A stretch of DNA of 39,329 nt from Monoglobus sp964617455 (GTDB taxonomy: Bacteria; Bacillota; Clostridia; Monoglobales; Monoglobaceae), in assembly GCA_964617455.1 (NCBI GenBank), contig CAZTYF010000018.1, forward strand, positions 1-39,329, given 5' to 3'. Below are positions 26,710 to 34,946 of this stretch, one piece after another. Below the pieces are notes generated by a model. The model had not been told where the DNA came from. It made no database searches and saw only the letters and a program-made list of their open reading frames with translations. Numbering within the stretch: the first letter of the stretch is position 1; each line of letters opens with the position of its first letter. The position numbers and the translations under genes were made by a program.

Positions 26710-27306
26710 CTACTGCTTAATCTGTTTTATGGCGCCCAAGGTGTTGCCCAAGAGCTTGTCACCCAAGGAGGAATCACCGAGTTTCCACTCTCCGTTTTCT
26801 TTGGTCAAGGACACTTTCTCGTCGGATGTGACCGTGCCCACCTCACCTCCGGTCAGGATATTCTCGAGCTGCTCATCCATGAGTTTGTCATACTCTTCCT
26901 TGGTCATGGTGTCGATTCGGCTCTGATAATCCTCGCCGGACACCATGGCCGCCACACTCTCGATATATTTCTGCATAATCTGCGAAGAATCCACGGTGGT
27001 CAGAGACAACTCGGCCTCCGCCTTGTTCCCGTCAACGGTGACGGACTTTATCTCATAGCTCATATTCTCAAGGGAACTTGTCAGCAGGGCGGCCAAGTCC
27101 GGGTCGGAACTTAAGTCCGCATACCGTCCGACGATTTCCTCATCGCCGCTTTTGAAACCTTCCATAACGGCGGTGAGGGCCTGCTTGGCCTCTTCGGCTT
27201 TTTCGGCTTCATTGCCGCAGGAGGCCAGGGCAAAAACCGAAAGGGCCGCAAGGGCTATGGCTATGAGCCTTATTGCTTTTCCGTATTTCTTTGTTTGCGC
27301 TCTCAT
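26710..27306 (-). CDS. Putative lipoprotein of unknown function
   Basis: A 198-residue secreted protein with a type II signal peptide: basic N-terminus, hydrophobic core LIAIALAALSVFA, and lipobox LASC with lipidated Cys30. The rest is a small alpha/beta domain with many Glu and Asp. The repeated pattern EEAKQALTAVMEGFKSGDEE, then VTVDGNKAEAELSLTTVDS, and later EKVSLTKENGEWKLGDS resembles the DUF4878/DUF5105 (NTF2-like) lipoprotein group. No ligand residues can be named. It has its own good promoter (27381-27409) and lies upstream of secA. Confidence 0.75.
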   Translation of the reverse strand: MRAQTKKYGKAIRLIAIALAALSVFALASCGNEAEKAEEAKQALTAVMEGFKSGDEEIVGRYADLSSDPDLAALLTSSLENMSYEIKSVTVDGNKAEAELSLTTVDSSQIMQKYIESVAAMVSGEDYQSRIDTMTKEEYDKLMDEQLENILTGGEVGTVTSDEKVSLTKENGEWKLGDSSLGDKLLGNTLGAIKQIKQ

Positions 27307-27380
27307 AAAATCGAAACACCCCTTTGATATCGGTTGAATTTATAAAACATTCGAAGATGCGCAAAACATCTCCGAAGGAT

Positions 27381-27409
27381 ATTATAGACCATTTTCCCGA
27401 ACTCGTCAA
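27381..27409 (-). promoter_or_regulatory. Sigma-70-type promoter for the lipoprotein-secA operon
   Basis: On the minus strand TTGACG (27404-27409) and TATAAT (27381-27386) are separated by exactly 17 bases. The start of the lipoprotein gene lies about 75 bases downstream, preceded by AAAGGGGTG. It may be the main promoter for secA, prfB, prfA and sua5 as well. Confidence 0.8.
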
Positions 27410-27452
27410 GGGTTACGGGAATCTTGAAAAGGCAAATTTTTCTCTTTCTCTC

Positions 27453-28277
27453 TCAATAATCCTCCATAAAGCTGTGAAAGGTCCCGTCTTTTTTATAGCT
27501 GATTATTGTGGACAGATTCACGTTTCGAACGCTGTTGAAGATATTTATGTCAATATAGGGATTGGTTTTTCGCAGGGTTTTTATGAGCTCTTTGACTTCA
27601 AGACGCTTGGAATCCCCCACCCCGTCTTCAGCTTTGGAATTGTTCTCGGTGAAACGGCAGGCGCATCTCAAAAACGTCAGGCCGTTGCCCTTTGCCCAGT
27701 TGATTATGTCATGCTCCCTCACCATATACATGGGCCGTATCAGCTCCATTCCCGGGTGGCTTGTGCTGCGGAGTTTGGGCATCATGGTCTGGACCTGCGC
27801 CCCGTAGAGCATTCCCATGAGGATTGTTTCGATAACATCGTCAAAATGGTGGCCCAAGGCGATTTTGTTGCAGCCGAGACGTTTTGCCTCCTCATAGAGA
27901 TACCCCCGCCTCATTCGAGCGCAGAGGTAGCAGGGATGGTCGGTGACATTTGCCACCGAATCGAAAATGGGACTTTCGAAAATTTTCACGGGGATATTCA
28001 AAGTCTCCGCATTTTCCTTTATCAAACTCAAATTCTTCGGACTGTAGCCCGGATTCATAACGATATACTCCGCCTCAAAGGACACAATTCCGTGTCGGCG
28101 GATTTCCTGAACGCATTTGGCCATCAGCATGGAGTCCTTGCCGCCGGATATGCAAACGGCGATTTTGTCCCCCTCGTTTATCATCTCAAACTCGCTTACG
28201 GCCGATATGAATCTCTTCCAAATCGTCTTTCTGTAGGTCTTGATTATGGACCTTTCTATCTCTTTATACCTCTCCAA
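27453..28277 (-). CDS. TtcA-like tRNA thiolation PP-loop ATPase
   Basis: A 274-residue N-type ATP pyrophosphatase related to TtcA, which makes 2-thiocytidine at position 32 of some tRNAs using an iron-sulfur cluster. The PP-loop is SGGKDS at residues 44-49. Cysteines in CYLCARMRRGYLYEEA and CACRF fit the TtcA cluster ligands, and ALGHHFDDVIETILM is a further family block. The open frame begins at a GTG (28292) without a ribosome binding site. The TTG at 28277 has GAGAGGT six bases upstream and is preferred. TtcA against a related thiolation enzyme of Bacillota cannot be settled by eye. Confidence 0.82.
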   Translation of the reverse strand: MERYKEIERSIIKTYRKTIWKRFISAVSEFEMINEGDKIAVCISGGKDSMLMAKCVQEIRRHGIVSFEAEYIVMNPGYSPKNLSLIKENAETLNIPVKIFESPIFDSVANVTDHPCYLCARMRRGYLYEEAKRLGCNKIALGHHFDDVIETILMGMLYGAQVQTMMPKLRSTSHPGMELIRPMYMVREHDIINWAKGNGLTFLRCACRFTENNSKAEDGVGDSKRLEVKELIKTLRKTNPYIDINIFNSVRNVNLSTIISYKKDGTFHSFMEDY

Positions 28278-28352
28278 ATTATTACCTCTCACCGATTTTT
28301 ATATAATCCGAAAACCGAACATTTTCGCCAAATCCGTTGCCAAATCCCAAGG

Positions 28353-28889
28353 CTATTTGCTCAATCGGTTAAACACTTCTCTGAATTTCCTCTCAATCAA
28401 CCTGGTGGGCTCAAAGTTGAAATCCAACTCGCCGTAGATTTTGGGAACCTCCTCACCCAATTCAATGCCGTTTATATTCAGAAACTCATAATAGAGCATG
28501 GCATCATCCACGGAGCTTATCTGTCTCCGCTCCCCGTCCGTCAAAGGGGAGGGCAGATATTTGCCGTATATGCAATCCTGAAGGATTTTTTCGATTTCAA
28601 GATAGTTCCCAAGCTCCGCCTTGACGGGACGGACAATGTCGGAGAGATAAGCCTCGCTGGCGTCATGAATCAAACAGGCAAGGCAGACCTTTTGAGAAAA
28701 GCCCTCCGCCTCGGCCTCTGCGGCACAGTTGATACTGTGCTGAGCCACGGAATAGAGGTATCTCAGGTGCCCGTTGGCCCGAGGCAGCACGGACAGGGCA
28801 TGGGCTATGTCCGCGATGTTTATTTGGCTTGAGTTCGGAGCGAGAGGGGTGACCTTTGCTCCGCTGTAGGTTATGATATAGTTGTTCAT
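28353..28889 (-). CDS. HD-domain phosphohydrolase, YfbR-like
   Basis: A 178-residue metal-dependent phosphohydrolase of the HD superfamily. The metal ligands appear as His in YSVAQHSINCA, the HD pair in LIHDASEAYLSDI, and Asp in SSVDDAMLY. E. coli YfbR is a 5-prime-deoxynucleotidase, and a nucleotide-clean-up role is the best guess. The frame opens at 28925, but the ATG at 28889 follows AGGAG by eight bases and comes one base after the DUF3006 stop codon, so translational coupling is likely. Confidence 0.82.
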   Translation of the reverse strand: MNNYIITYSGAKVTPLAPNSSQINIADIAHALSVLPRANGHLRYLYSVAQHSINCAAEAEAEGFSQKVCLACLIHDASEAYLSDIVRPVKAELGNYLEIEKILQDCIYGKYLPSPLTDGERRQISSVDDAMLYYEFLNINGIELGEEVPKIYGELDFNFEPTRLIERKFREVFNRLSK

Positions 28890-28890
28890 C

Positions 28891-29118
28891 TCATCGGCTC
28901 CTATCGGTTTTGCCGAAAAGCTCATCCATCATGGTGCGAATGCGCTTTGTTCTCTCCTCGGTGGTTTTCTCATCCAAGATGATTGAGTCCTCGGTGATTT
29001 CAATGACGCTTCCCTCTTTGGCCTCCGGGGGGAGGCTGCTGCGGGGGATATCTTTCATTCCCTCCTCCGTTTCCGTAACGGCGAAGTCCCCTTCGAATCT
29101 GTCTATTATTCCTCTCAT
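28891..29118 (-). CDS. DUF3006 family small protein
   Basis: A 75-residue protein starting MRGIIDRFEGDFAVTE, the recognisable DUF3006 pattern of an acidic small beta-fold, ending in a charged helix. Function is unknown. Genes of this family are often found beside ComEC-like metallo-beta-lactamase-fold proteins, as here: the MBL gene ends 10 bases upstream. The ribosome binding site AGGTG overlaps the MBL stop codon. Confidence 0.85.
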   Translation of the reverse strand: MRGIIDRFEGDFAVTETEEGMKDIPRSSLPPEAKEGSVIEITEDSIILDEKTTEERTKRIRTMMDELFGKTDRSR

Positions 29119-29128
29119 AAACTCACAC

Positions 29129-30640
29129 CTAAATATCCAATCTGTAGAGTCCGCCGCTGTTTACTCCGAATCCCACGGTGCCCTCCGTGTCGGTTCTTAG
29201 AACGGTGGCTCCGACAGCCGCCAGATTATTCAAAGTCTTTTCGGTGGGATGGCCGTATTGGTTTCCCGCTCCCGACGAAATCACGGCGTATAAGGGAGAT
29301 ACGGCATTCAAAAACTCCGGAGTGCTCGAAGACGAAGAGCCGTGATGGCCCGCCTTCAGCACGTCTGCGTCAAGCTTGTCATAGACTGCGGCGATAAGGT
29401 CTCCCTCAACCTCCTTTTCCGCATCCCCCATAAACAGGAACACGGTATTTCCGTAGGTCACACGGGTCACGACGGAACTGTTGTTAAGGTCATCATAGGA
29501 GGCAATCGGTGCCAAAAATTCCACGGTGTAGGCTCCGCTCTCAAGAACGGTGCCCCCCGCCGCAGGATAGGTGGGAATACCCTTGTCTATCAGTTTTTGA
29601 AGCATATTCTCAAAGGTGCGGGTGGATGTTTCCGCGTCGGGCATATAGAAGGCCCCCACCGAAAAACCGTCCAACACGTCTCCCATTCCGCCTATATGGT
29701 CGGCGTGGGGATGGGTGGCCAGGACATAGTCTATATAAGAATGGCCCAAACCTCCCACAAAGGAACAGACTTCGTCCCCGTGGTCTGCGGTTCCCGCATC
29801 TATGAGCATGGTTTTGCCGTCGGGGAATTCAATGAATTCCGAATCCCCCTGGCCCACGTCTATGAAATAAACCTTCATATCAGAAATGCCGGAAAGGGCA
29901 ACATCCGGCATTTCGTTTTGTACTTGCTCCTGTTCCGGCTCGGCCAAAAGGACCTCTCCGCTGTTGAAACTCTCCGCATCCACATAGGCCACACCGCTCT
30001 CCGGGAAAGCTCTGCACAACACGGCGCATACTTCGCATCGGGTTATGGGGTCGGAGCCCTCAAAGGTGCCCTGCTGAGTTCCGGTTATATATCCCTGTTT
30101 CACCGCCTCGGCTATGTAGGGTCTGTCCTGTTTGGGAATCGAGGCATAGTCATAAAACACGTCGGACAGCAGACCGTCACTGATAGGATAATAGGCCGAC
30201 AAATCATAGTTCAGCACCCGCATCAGGGCCACGGTCACATCCTCCCGGGTGGCAGGGTCCTCGGGCTTGAAATAGATTCTCGTGTCCCCTGCGGTGGTGC
30301 TTTGATAGCCCGGCATCTGAGCCGTGATGGCATTGATGTAGGGCAGGTACCACTCATTCACATTCAAATCCGCATAGGGGCTGGTCCTTGCGGTGGACAG
30401 GGGAACTCCCGCCGCGTTCACCAGCATTTTGGCATACTCGCACCTTTGCACATTGTTGTTCGGGAAAAAATATCCGTCTCCGTAGCCGGAGACAATGCCC
30501 CGAGATTCAAGATTGGAAATATAGGGGGCAGCCCAAAAATCATCCGCCACATCGTAGAAAGCCGAAGCGGACACGGGCAGCAGGCTCAGGCACAAAAGAG
30601 CCGCCACAAGCAACCCCGCCAAGATTTTTCTCTTCCGCAT
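29129..30640 (-). CDS. SLH-domain protein with ComEC-like metallo-beta-lactamase-fold hydrolase
   Basis: A 503-residue secreted protein. A signal peptide (basic MRKRK, hydrophobic core, cleavage near SASA-F) is followed by three S-layer homology domains at about 27-80, 87-155 and 160-215, which bind cell-wall polymer. A linker then leads to a metallo-beta-lactamase-fold domain from about 255 to the end. That domain has YFIDVGQGDSEFIEF and the metal motif THPHADH (309-315), with GHHGSSSSST further on, as in the hydrolase domain of ComEC. It should act at the cell surface, possibly on nucleic acid or another phosphodiester. The start at 30640 follows AAGGAGATGAT, and a consensus promoter lies upstream. 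Confidence 0.92.
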   Translation of the reverse strand: MRKRKILAGLLVAALLCLSLLPVSASAFYDVADDFWAAPYISNLESRGIVSGYGDGYFFPNNNVQRCEYAKMLVNAAGVPLSTARTSPYADLNVNEWYLPYINAITAQMPGYQSTTAGDTRIYFKPEDPATREDVTVALMRVLNYDLSAYYPISDGLLSDVFYDYASIPKQDRPYIAEAVKQGYITGTQQGTFEGSDPITRCEVCAVLCRAFPESGVAYVDAESFNSGEVLLAEPEQEQVQNEMPDVALSGISDMKVYFIDVGQGDSEFIEFPDGKTMLIDAGTADHGDEVCSFVGGLGHSYIDYVLATHPHADHIGGMGDVLDGFSVGAFYMPDAETSTRTFENMLQKLIDKGIPTYPAAGGTVLESGAYTVEFLAPIASYDDLNNSSVVTRVTYGNTVFLFMGDAEKEVEGDLIAAVYDKLDADVLKAGHHGSSSSSTPEFLNAVSPLYAVISSGAGNQYGHPTEKTLNNLAAVGATVLRTDTEGTVGFGVNSGGLYRLDI

Positions 30641-30713
30641 AATATCATCTCCTTATCCCAAGGAATCTTTTGATAAGATTTTAAATCCGTCACAAATCAT
30701 CTCTCAAGACAGT

Positions 30714-30742
30714 ATTATAAACCAATCCCCGCTTTTTGTCAA
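30714..30742 (-). promoter_or_regulatory. Consensus sigma-70-type promoter for the SLH-MBL operon
   Basis: On the minus strand TTGACA (30737-30742) and TATAAT (30714-30719) are separated by 17 bases, a perfect match to consensus. The start codon at 30640 is about 70 bases downstream. Confidence 0.88.
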
Positions 30743-30783
30743 GAATTGATTGCCTGCGCGGCCGCCGGGACTGTGTAGAAGTG

Positions 30784-30864
30784 TCAATGATGTGTTATTC
30801 CTTCTTTCTCAAAATATTTGATTATCCGTTGACGAAACCGTGCGTCTTGTGTTCTACCGTACAT
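30784..30864 (-). CDS. Possible 26-residue small ORF in the intergenic region
   Basis: On the minus strand an ATG at 30864 opens a 26-codon frame, MYGRTQDARFRQRIIKYFEK and six more residues, closed by TGA at 30784. AGAGGTGAG lies upstream of the start and a TGTTATAAT extended -10-like box further upstream. The basic, helical peptide could be the remnant of a DNA-binding or transposase N-terminus, a real small protein, or chance. Confidence 0.25.
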   Translation of the reverse strand: MYGRTQDARFRQRIIKYFEKEGITHH

Positions 30865-30998
30865 GAAGAAAAACTCACCTCTTGCTATATTTCTTTGCTA
30901 TTTTTTATTATAACACTTTCGAGGTCGTTTTTCTTCTTTTTTCATAACATATCGGTGACACTTTTACGAATCCCGCCCCTTTATGGGCAAAATACCAT

Positions 30999-31027
30999 TT
31001 GACAAAAAGACGGTATTGTCTTATAAT
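30999..31027 (+). promoter_or_regulatory. Consensus sigma-70-type promoter for glmM
   Basis: TTGACA (30999-31004) and TATAAT (31022-31027) are separated by 17 bases. AATACC (30991-30996) and GGTATT (31012-31017) form an inverted repeat around the -35 that could be a repressor site. The glmM start codon is about 42 bases after the expected transcription start. Confidence 0.88.
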
Positions 31028-31075
31028 TTAATCAGTGCGGTCGGAGGGATATCCGACGGAGGAGTGATTTTTGAA

Positions 31076-32431
31076 ATGGCGAGATTATTCGGCACCGACG
31101 GAGTTCGGGGAGTGGCCAACAGCGAGCTCACGCCGGAGTTGGCGTTTAATATAGGAAAAGCGGGGGCCTATGTTTTGGCAGGCTCCCAAGGCGGAAAGCC
31201 CAAGATTTTGGTGGGCAGAGATACCCGAATTTCCGGGGGACTTTTGGAGTGCGCCTTGGTGGCGGGAATATGCAGCGTAGGCGCAGAGGCGGTTATCGCC
31301 GGAGTTATACCGACCCCCGCCATCGCCCGGTTGGTTCGGAGCGAGGGATTTGACGCGGGAGTTATGATTTCCGCTTCCCACAATCCCTTTGAGCACAACG
31401 GGATCAAGTTTTTCAGCGGCACGGGCTATAAATTGCCCGACGAAGCAGAGGATCGAATCGAGGCGATTATCTCGGAGGGCACTCGTGAGCCTAATACGCC
31501 CACCCATGAAAACATAGGGCGGGTGATTTCCGACAACACCTTGGTTGACAAATATACGGAATTTGCAAAAAGCACCTGCGGCAGTGACCTTTCGGGCATG
31601 AGAATCGCCATAGACTGCGCAAACGGAGCGGCCTGTGTTACCGCCCCGAAAACCCTCAAAGCCTTGGGGGCGGAGGTGTTAATCATAAACGACGAGCCCG
31701 ACGGAATCAATATAAACAGGAACTGCGGCTCCACCCACCTTGAGGCCTTGACCGAATTCGTGAAGCATAATGATGTGGATTTGGGCCTGGCCTTTGACGG
31801 AGATGCGGACCGGGTTTTGGCCGTCGACGAGGCGGGAGGCATAATTGACGGCGACAGGATTATGACCATAATCGGCCTGGATATGAAAAAACGGGGCAAG
31901 CTCCCGGACAATACCATAGTCGCCACGGTTATGAGCAATCTGGGATTCTTCGTTATGGGAGAAAAGTACGGCATAAACATCAAACGGACCAAGGTGGGGG
32001 ACAGATACGTGCTTGAGGAAATGCTCAAACACAATCACAAAATAGGCGGGGAGCAGTCCGGCCATGTTATCCTCCTTGACTACAACACCACCGGAGACGG
32101 ATTGGTGACGGGCATACAGCTCGCGGAGATCATAAAGCGCAGCGGAAAAAAGGCTTCGGAGCTTGCCGGAATAATGCGAATTTATCCTCAGGTTTTGGTG
32201 AATGCCAGAGTTAAAAACGAGCTCAAGAACGAGGAAAACTATATGAAGTTCCCGGAAATTCGGGAAGGCATAGCCGCCCTGAACGAGGAGTTCAAAGACA
32301 GCGGCAGAGTCCTTATCCGTCCCTCCGGAACCGAGCCCTTGGTTCGGGTTATGATAGAAGGAGAGGATATCGACCTTATAACAAAGCGGGCTCGGGAATT
32401 GGCCGACCTGTTCGAAGAAAAGCTGAATTGA
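31076..32431 (+). CDS. glmM: Phosphoglucosamine mutase
   Basis: GlmM interconverts glucosamine-6-phosphate and glucosamine-1-phosphate on the route to UDP-GlcNAc for peptidoglycan. The 451-residue length is typical. The N-terminus ARLFGTDGVRGVAN, the phosphorylated serine Ser101 in MISASHNPFEHNGIKFF, the Mg-binding AFDGDADRVL, and the C-terminal IRPSGTEPLVRVMIEG are all present. The frame is open from 30983, but only the ATG at 31076 gives the family N-terminus; CGGAGGAG at 31057-31064 is the ribosome binding site, with slightly long spacing. It has its own consensus promoter and is followed by ychF after 61 bases. Confidence 0.97.
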   Translation: MARLFGTDGVRGVANSELTPELAFNIGKAGAYVLAGSQGGKPKILVGRDTRISGGLLECALVAGICSVGAEAVIAGVIPTPAIARLVRSEGFDAGVMISASHNPFEHNGIKFFSGTGYKLPDEAEDRIEAIISEGTREPNTPTHENIGRVISDNTLVDKYTEFAKSTCGSDLSGMRIAIDCANGAACVTAPKTLKALGAEVLIINDEPDGININRNCGSTHLEALTEFVKHNDVDLGLAFDGDADRVLAVDEAGGIIDGDRIMTIIGLDMKKRGKLPDNTIVATVMSNLGFFVMGEKYGINIKRTKVGDRYVLEEMLKHNHKIGGEQSGHVILLDYNTTGDGLVTGIQLAEIIKRSGKKASELAGIMRIYPQVLVNARVKNELKNEENYMKFPEIREGIAALNEEFKDSGRVLIRPSGTEPLVRVMIEGEDIDLITKRARELADLFEEKLN

Positions 32432-32492
32432 CGGAAAAGCCGAAGACCGTTTTGCCGAGAAATACAAATTAAGCGGAAAAGGGGAAAAGTAA

Positions 32493-33587
32493 ATGAAATT
32501 AGGAATCGTGGGTCTGCCCAATGTGGGAAAGAGCACCCTGTTCAATGCCATAACCCGTGCGGGAGCGGAGGCTGCCAACTATCCCTTCTGTACCATAGAA
32601 CCCAATATAGGCACCGTGCCCGTGCCCGACAAGAGAATCGATGCCTTGGCCGAGATGTACAAGCCCCAAAAGACCACCTATGCGGTGGTGGAGTTTGTGG
32701 ATATTGCCGGGTTGGTGAAAGGAGCCAGCAAGGGCGAGGGCCTGGGGAACAAATTCCTATCCAACATTCGGGAAGTGGACGCCATTGTCCATGTGGTTCG
32801 GGCCTTTGAGGACAGCAATGTGGTCCATGTGGACGGAAGCATTGACCCGATTCGGGATATCGAAACCATAAATTTCGAGCTGATTATGTCGGACCTTGAA
32901 ATCCTTGATAGGAGGATTGACAAAATCATGAAGTCAATCCGAGGGGGCGAGAAGAAGTATCTGTTCCACCAAAAGTTTTACGAAAAACTCAAAGCTCACT
33001 TGGAGAGCGGCAAAACCGCCCGCTCCATGGAAATGACCGAGGAGGAGGCGGAGACTTTGGCCGATGTGTCCCTGCTGACCATGAAACCGGTCATATACGC
33101 CGCCAATGTGGCGGAGGATGTCTATGGGGACGAGGACGGCAACGAATTCGTAAAAAAGATAAAAGAATATGCCTCGGAGGACAAGGCGGAGGTGATTGTG
33201 ATTTCCGCCAAAATAGAAGAGGAAATCGCGGGTCTTGAGGATGACGAGCGGCAGATGTTTTTGGACGAGCTGGGGGCGTCGGAATCCGGCCTCGACAAGC
33301 TGATAAAGGCTTGTTACTCCCTTTTGGGACTGATAAGCTACCTTACCGCAGGCAAGCCGGAGGTGAGAGCCTGGACCATAAAAAAGGGCACAAAAGCTCC
33401 TCAGGCGGCGGGAAAAATACACACGGACTTCGAAAGGGGCTTTATCAGGGCCGAGGTGGTTCACTTCGACGATCTGATGGCCTGCGGCTCCATGAATGCC
33501 GCCAAGGAAAAGGGGTTGGTCCGCTCGGAGGGCAAGGACTATGTTATGAAAGACGGAGACATAGTGCTTTTCAGATTTAATGTGTGA
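32493..33587 (+). CDS. ychF: Obg-family ATPase YchF
   Basis: A 364-residue P-loop protein that, unlike other Obg-family members, prefers ATP. It is ribosome-associated and linked to oxidative-stress responses. G1 is GLPNVGKSTLFNAIT at the N-terminus, with YPFCTIEPN as the switch I region and DIAGLVKGASKGEGLGN as G3. A helical coiled-coil insert spans about residues 130-200, and the C-terminal TGS-like domain contains GKPEVRAWTIKKGTKAPQ and HTDFERGFIRAEV. Length and motifs match E. coli YchF. The start follows AAAAGGGGAAAAG. It lies between glmM and a zinc-ribbon gene on the same strand. Confidence 0.96.
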   Translation: MKLGIVGLPNVGKSTLFNAITRAGAEAANYPFCTIEPNIGTVPVPDKRIDALAEMYKPQKTTYAVVEFVDIAGLVKGASKGEGLGNKFLSNIREVDAIVHVVRAFEDSNVVHVDGSIDPIRDIETINFELIMSDLEILDRRIDKIMKSIRGGEKKYLFHQKFYEKLKAHLESGKTARSMEMTEEEAETLADVSLLTMKPVIYAANVAEDVYGDEDGNEFVKKIKEYASEDKAEVIVISAKIEEEIAGLEDDERQMFLDELGASESGLDKLIKACYSLLGLISYLTAGKPEVRAWTIKKGTKAPQAAGKIHTDFERGFIRAEVVHFDDLMACGSMNAAKEKGLVRSEGKDYVMKDGDIVLFRFNV

Positions 33588-33626
33588 AAAAGAGTTTATT
33601 TTATATTAATATAAGGAGATGCTAAT

Positions 33627-34115
33627 ATGGATTTTTTAGAAAATGTTAAAAACGCAGTAGGCTCGGCGGCTCAAACCGTCGCCAAGAAATCCGGAGAGGT
33701 TGTGGAAGTCTCCAAAATCAAATACGCCATGTATGAGGCCAAGGGCACAATAAAGGAGCTCAAAGAGGAAATCGGAGAGGCGGTTTATACCAGCTACAAA
33801 AACAACACGCCTCTTGACTCCGTTGTTCGGGAAAAATGCGCCCGTATCGATGAGCTGCAAAGCGAAATCGACGCCTATGACGGCAGACTCTACACCTACA
33901 AATCCATGGTGAAATGCCCAAGTTGCGGAGAAAAGGTGAAGGATGATAACAAGTTCTGCCCCAAATGCGGAGCCCGTTTGGCTGTTGACAAGGATGCGGA
34001 AGTAAGCGGAGAACAGGAGTACTATACTCCGCCGCAGCCGACTCGGGCGGAAGAGCCCGCCGACGAGGCTGCTCCCACCGAAGAGGGTGCCAAAGAGGAG
34101 AGTCCCAAGGAATAG
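33627..34115 (+). CDS. Zinc-ribbon protein of unknown function
   Basis: A 162-residue soluble protein. Residues about 1-85 form an amphipathic, probably coiled-coil region (VKNAVGSAAQTVAKKSGEVV, then KGTIKELKEEIGEAVYTSY). A zinc ribbon follows at about 92-115 with two CxxC pairs, MVKCPSCGEKVKDD and KFCPKCGARL. The C-terminal 45 residues are acidic and Pro/Ala-rich, hence disordered. The coil-plus-zinc-ribbon plan is common in Bacillota and often attached to membrane proteins, but no membrane segment is seen here. The start follows a perfect AAGGAGATG. The next gene begins three bases after its stop. Confidence 0.75.
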   Translation: MDFLENVKNAVGSAAQTVAKKSGEVVEVSKIKYAMYEAKGTIKELKEEIGEAVYTSYKNNTPLDSVVREKCARIDELQSEIDAYDGRLYTYKSMVKCPSCGEKVKDDNKFCPKCGARLAVDKDAEVSGEQEYYTPPQPTRAEEPADEAAPTEEGAKEESPKE

Positions 34116-34118
34116 TCT

Positions 34119-34946
34119 ATGCTGCTGGTATTGTCAAAAGGCGGACGGGGAGCCCGAGAGATAAGCGAATGCCTTAGCCGCAGCGACGGGAAGTTTATGT
34201 TCTGGTTTGAAGACTTATCGGAAGCGGGGGGATTCGGAAAAGGGGACGTTATCGTAGGCAAGCTCAGCTACAGAAGCCTGCTGCGGACCGTGAAACAGAA
34301 TCGGATTACGGGAATAATCGACTCAATCCCCACCCCGGAAGCCCACGGCTCCCTGGTGGCCCTCAATGTGGCGGAAGACTTGAAACTCCCCCTCGCCAAG
34401 CTCATAAGGCCCACCGTGCCGAAGAATATTTCGGTGGCTGCGGACCCGAAAAAAGTGGACACAGTCATCGAATATTCATACGAAAAGGTGGCCTCCAAAA
34501 TCAACAACACCGTGGGAAATGCGGTGTTTTTTTCCCGACCCGTCAATGTCCGCATTATCGCCGAGAAGGTTTTTGACCGAAACGCCCTCTATGTGCCCAT
34601 CGCCGAGGGGGCGGAATTTGACGTGGATTTGGCGCTCGGATACGGAGTGCCCCTGCTGAATGTGAAACAGTATAACGACTTTTTCGGCCGAGAGGGGATA
34701 CTTCGGGTTTTGAAGGATACGGAAGCGAAACTGCTCATAACCGACAGTGCCGCCGACATTTCCGACAAGCTCGCCGCGGCGGGAGAGGCCGGGGCCCAAG
34801 TGATTTTCACCCAAAGCAGCGGCTATGACTATGAAAATATATTCGACAACCTGAACGGGTTGGAAGGTTTTTTGGAAGAAAAGGGGCTGCTGAGGGAGTC
34901 GGAGCCCTCGGAAGCCGGTGAAAGGGAAGAGGAAGTTACGGAATGA
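34119..34946 (+). CDS. Divergent CobK/CbiJ-like protein (precorrin-6A reductase fold)
   Basis: A 275-residue protein without an obvious annotation. Read against CobK/CbiJ it follows the same order: a Rossmann-like start MLLVLSKGGRGAREISECL, then ITGIIDSIPTPEAHGSL where CobK has its IDATHPFA motif, then LPLAKLIRP. Further on AVFFSRPVNVRIIAEKVFDR matches the domain-linking block, and LLITDSAADISDKLAAAGEA matches the CobK VAKNAGG..AKL..A block. The key DATHPFA and K(N/D)SGG residues are not kept, so it is probably a homologue with another job or a pseudoenzyme. No cobalamin genes are nearby. It overlaps cmk by four bases and starts after AAGGAA. Confidence 0.6.
   Translation: MLLVLSKGGRGAREISECLSRSDGKFMFWFEDLSEAGGFGKGDVIVGKLSYRSLLRTVKQNRITGIIDSIPTPEAHGSLVALNVAEDLKLPLAKLIRPTVPKNISVAADPKKVDTVIEYSYEKVASKINNTVGNAVFFSRPVNVRIIAEKVFDRNALYVPIAEGAEFDVDLALGYGVPLLNVKQYNDFFGREGILRVLKDTEAKLLITDSAADISDKLAAAGEAGAQVIFTQSSGYDYENIFDNLNGLEGFLEEKGLLRESEPSEAGEREEEVTE

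Noticed and set aside
27324..28832. A 502-codon plus-strand frame opposite the TtcA-like and HD genes
   Set aside because: Antisense shadow of two genes with clear motifs; no ribosome binding site and no recognisable domain.
29342..30673. A 443-codon plus-strand frame opposite the SLH-MBL gene
   Set aside because: Antisense shadow; it would run through the promoter-proximal region and shows no domain.
30784..30864. Insertion sequence
   Set aside because: Only a 26-codon frame is present; no inverted-repeat ends, target duplication or catalytic DDE motif was seen.
34119..34946. Calling this gene cobK with function in cobalamin synthesis
   Set aside because: Signature motifs are missing and no other corrin genes are near; only fold-level resemblance is supportable.
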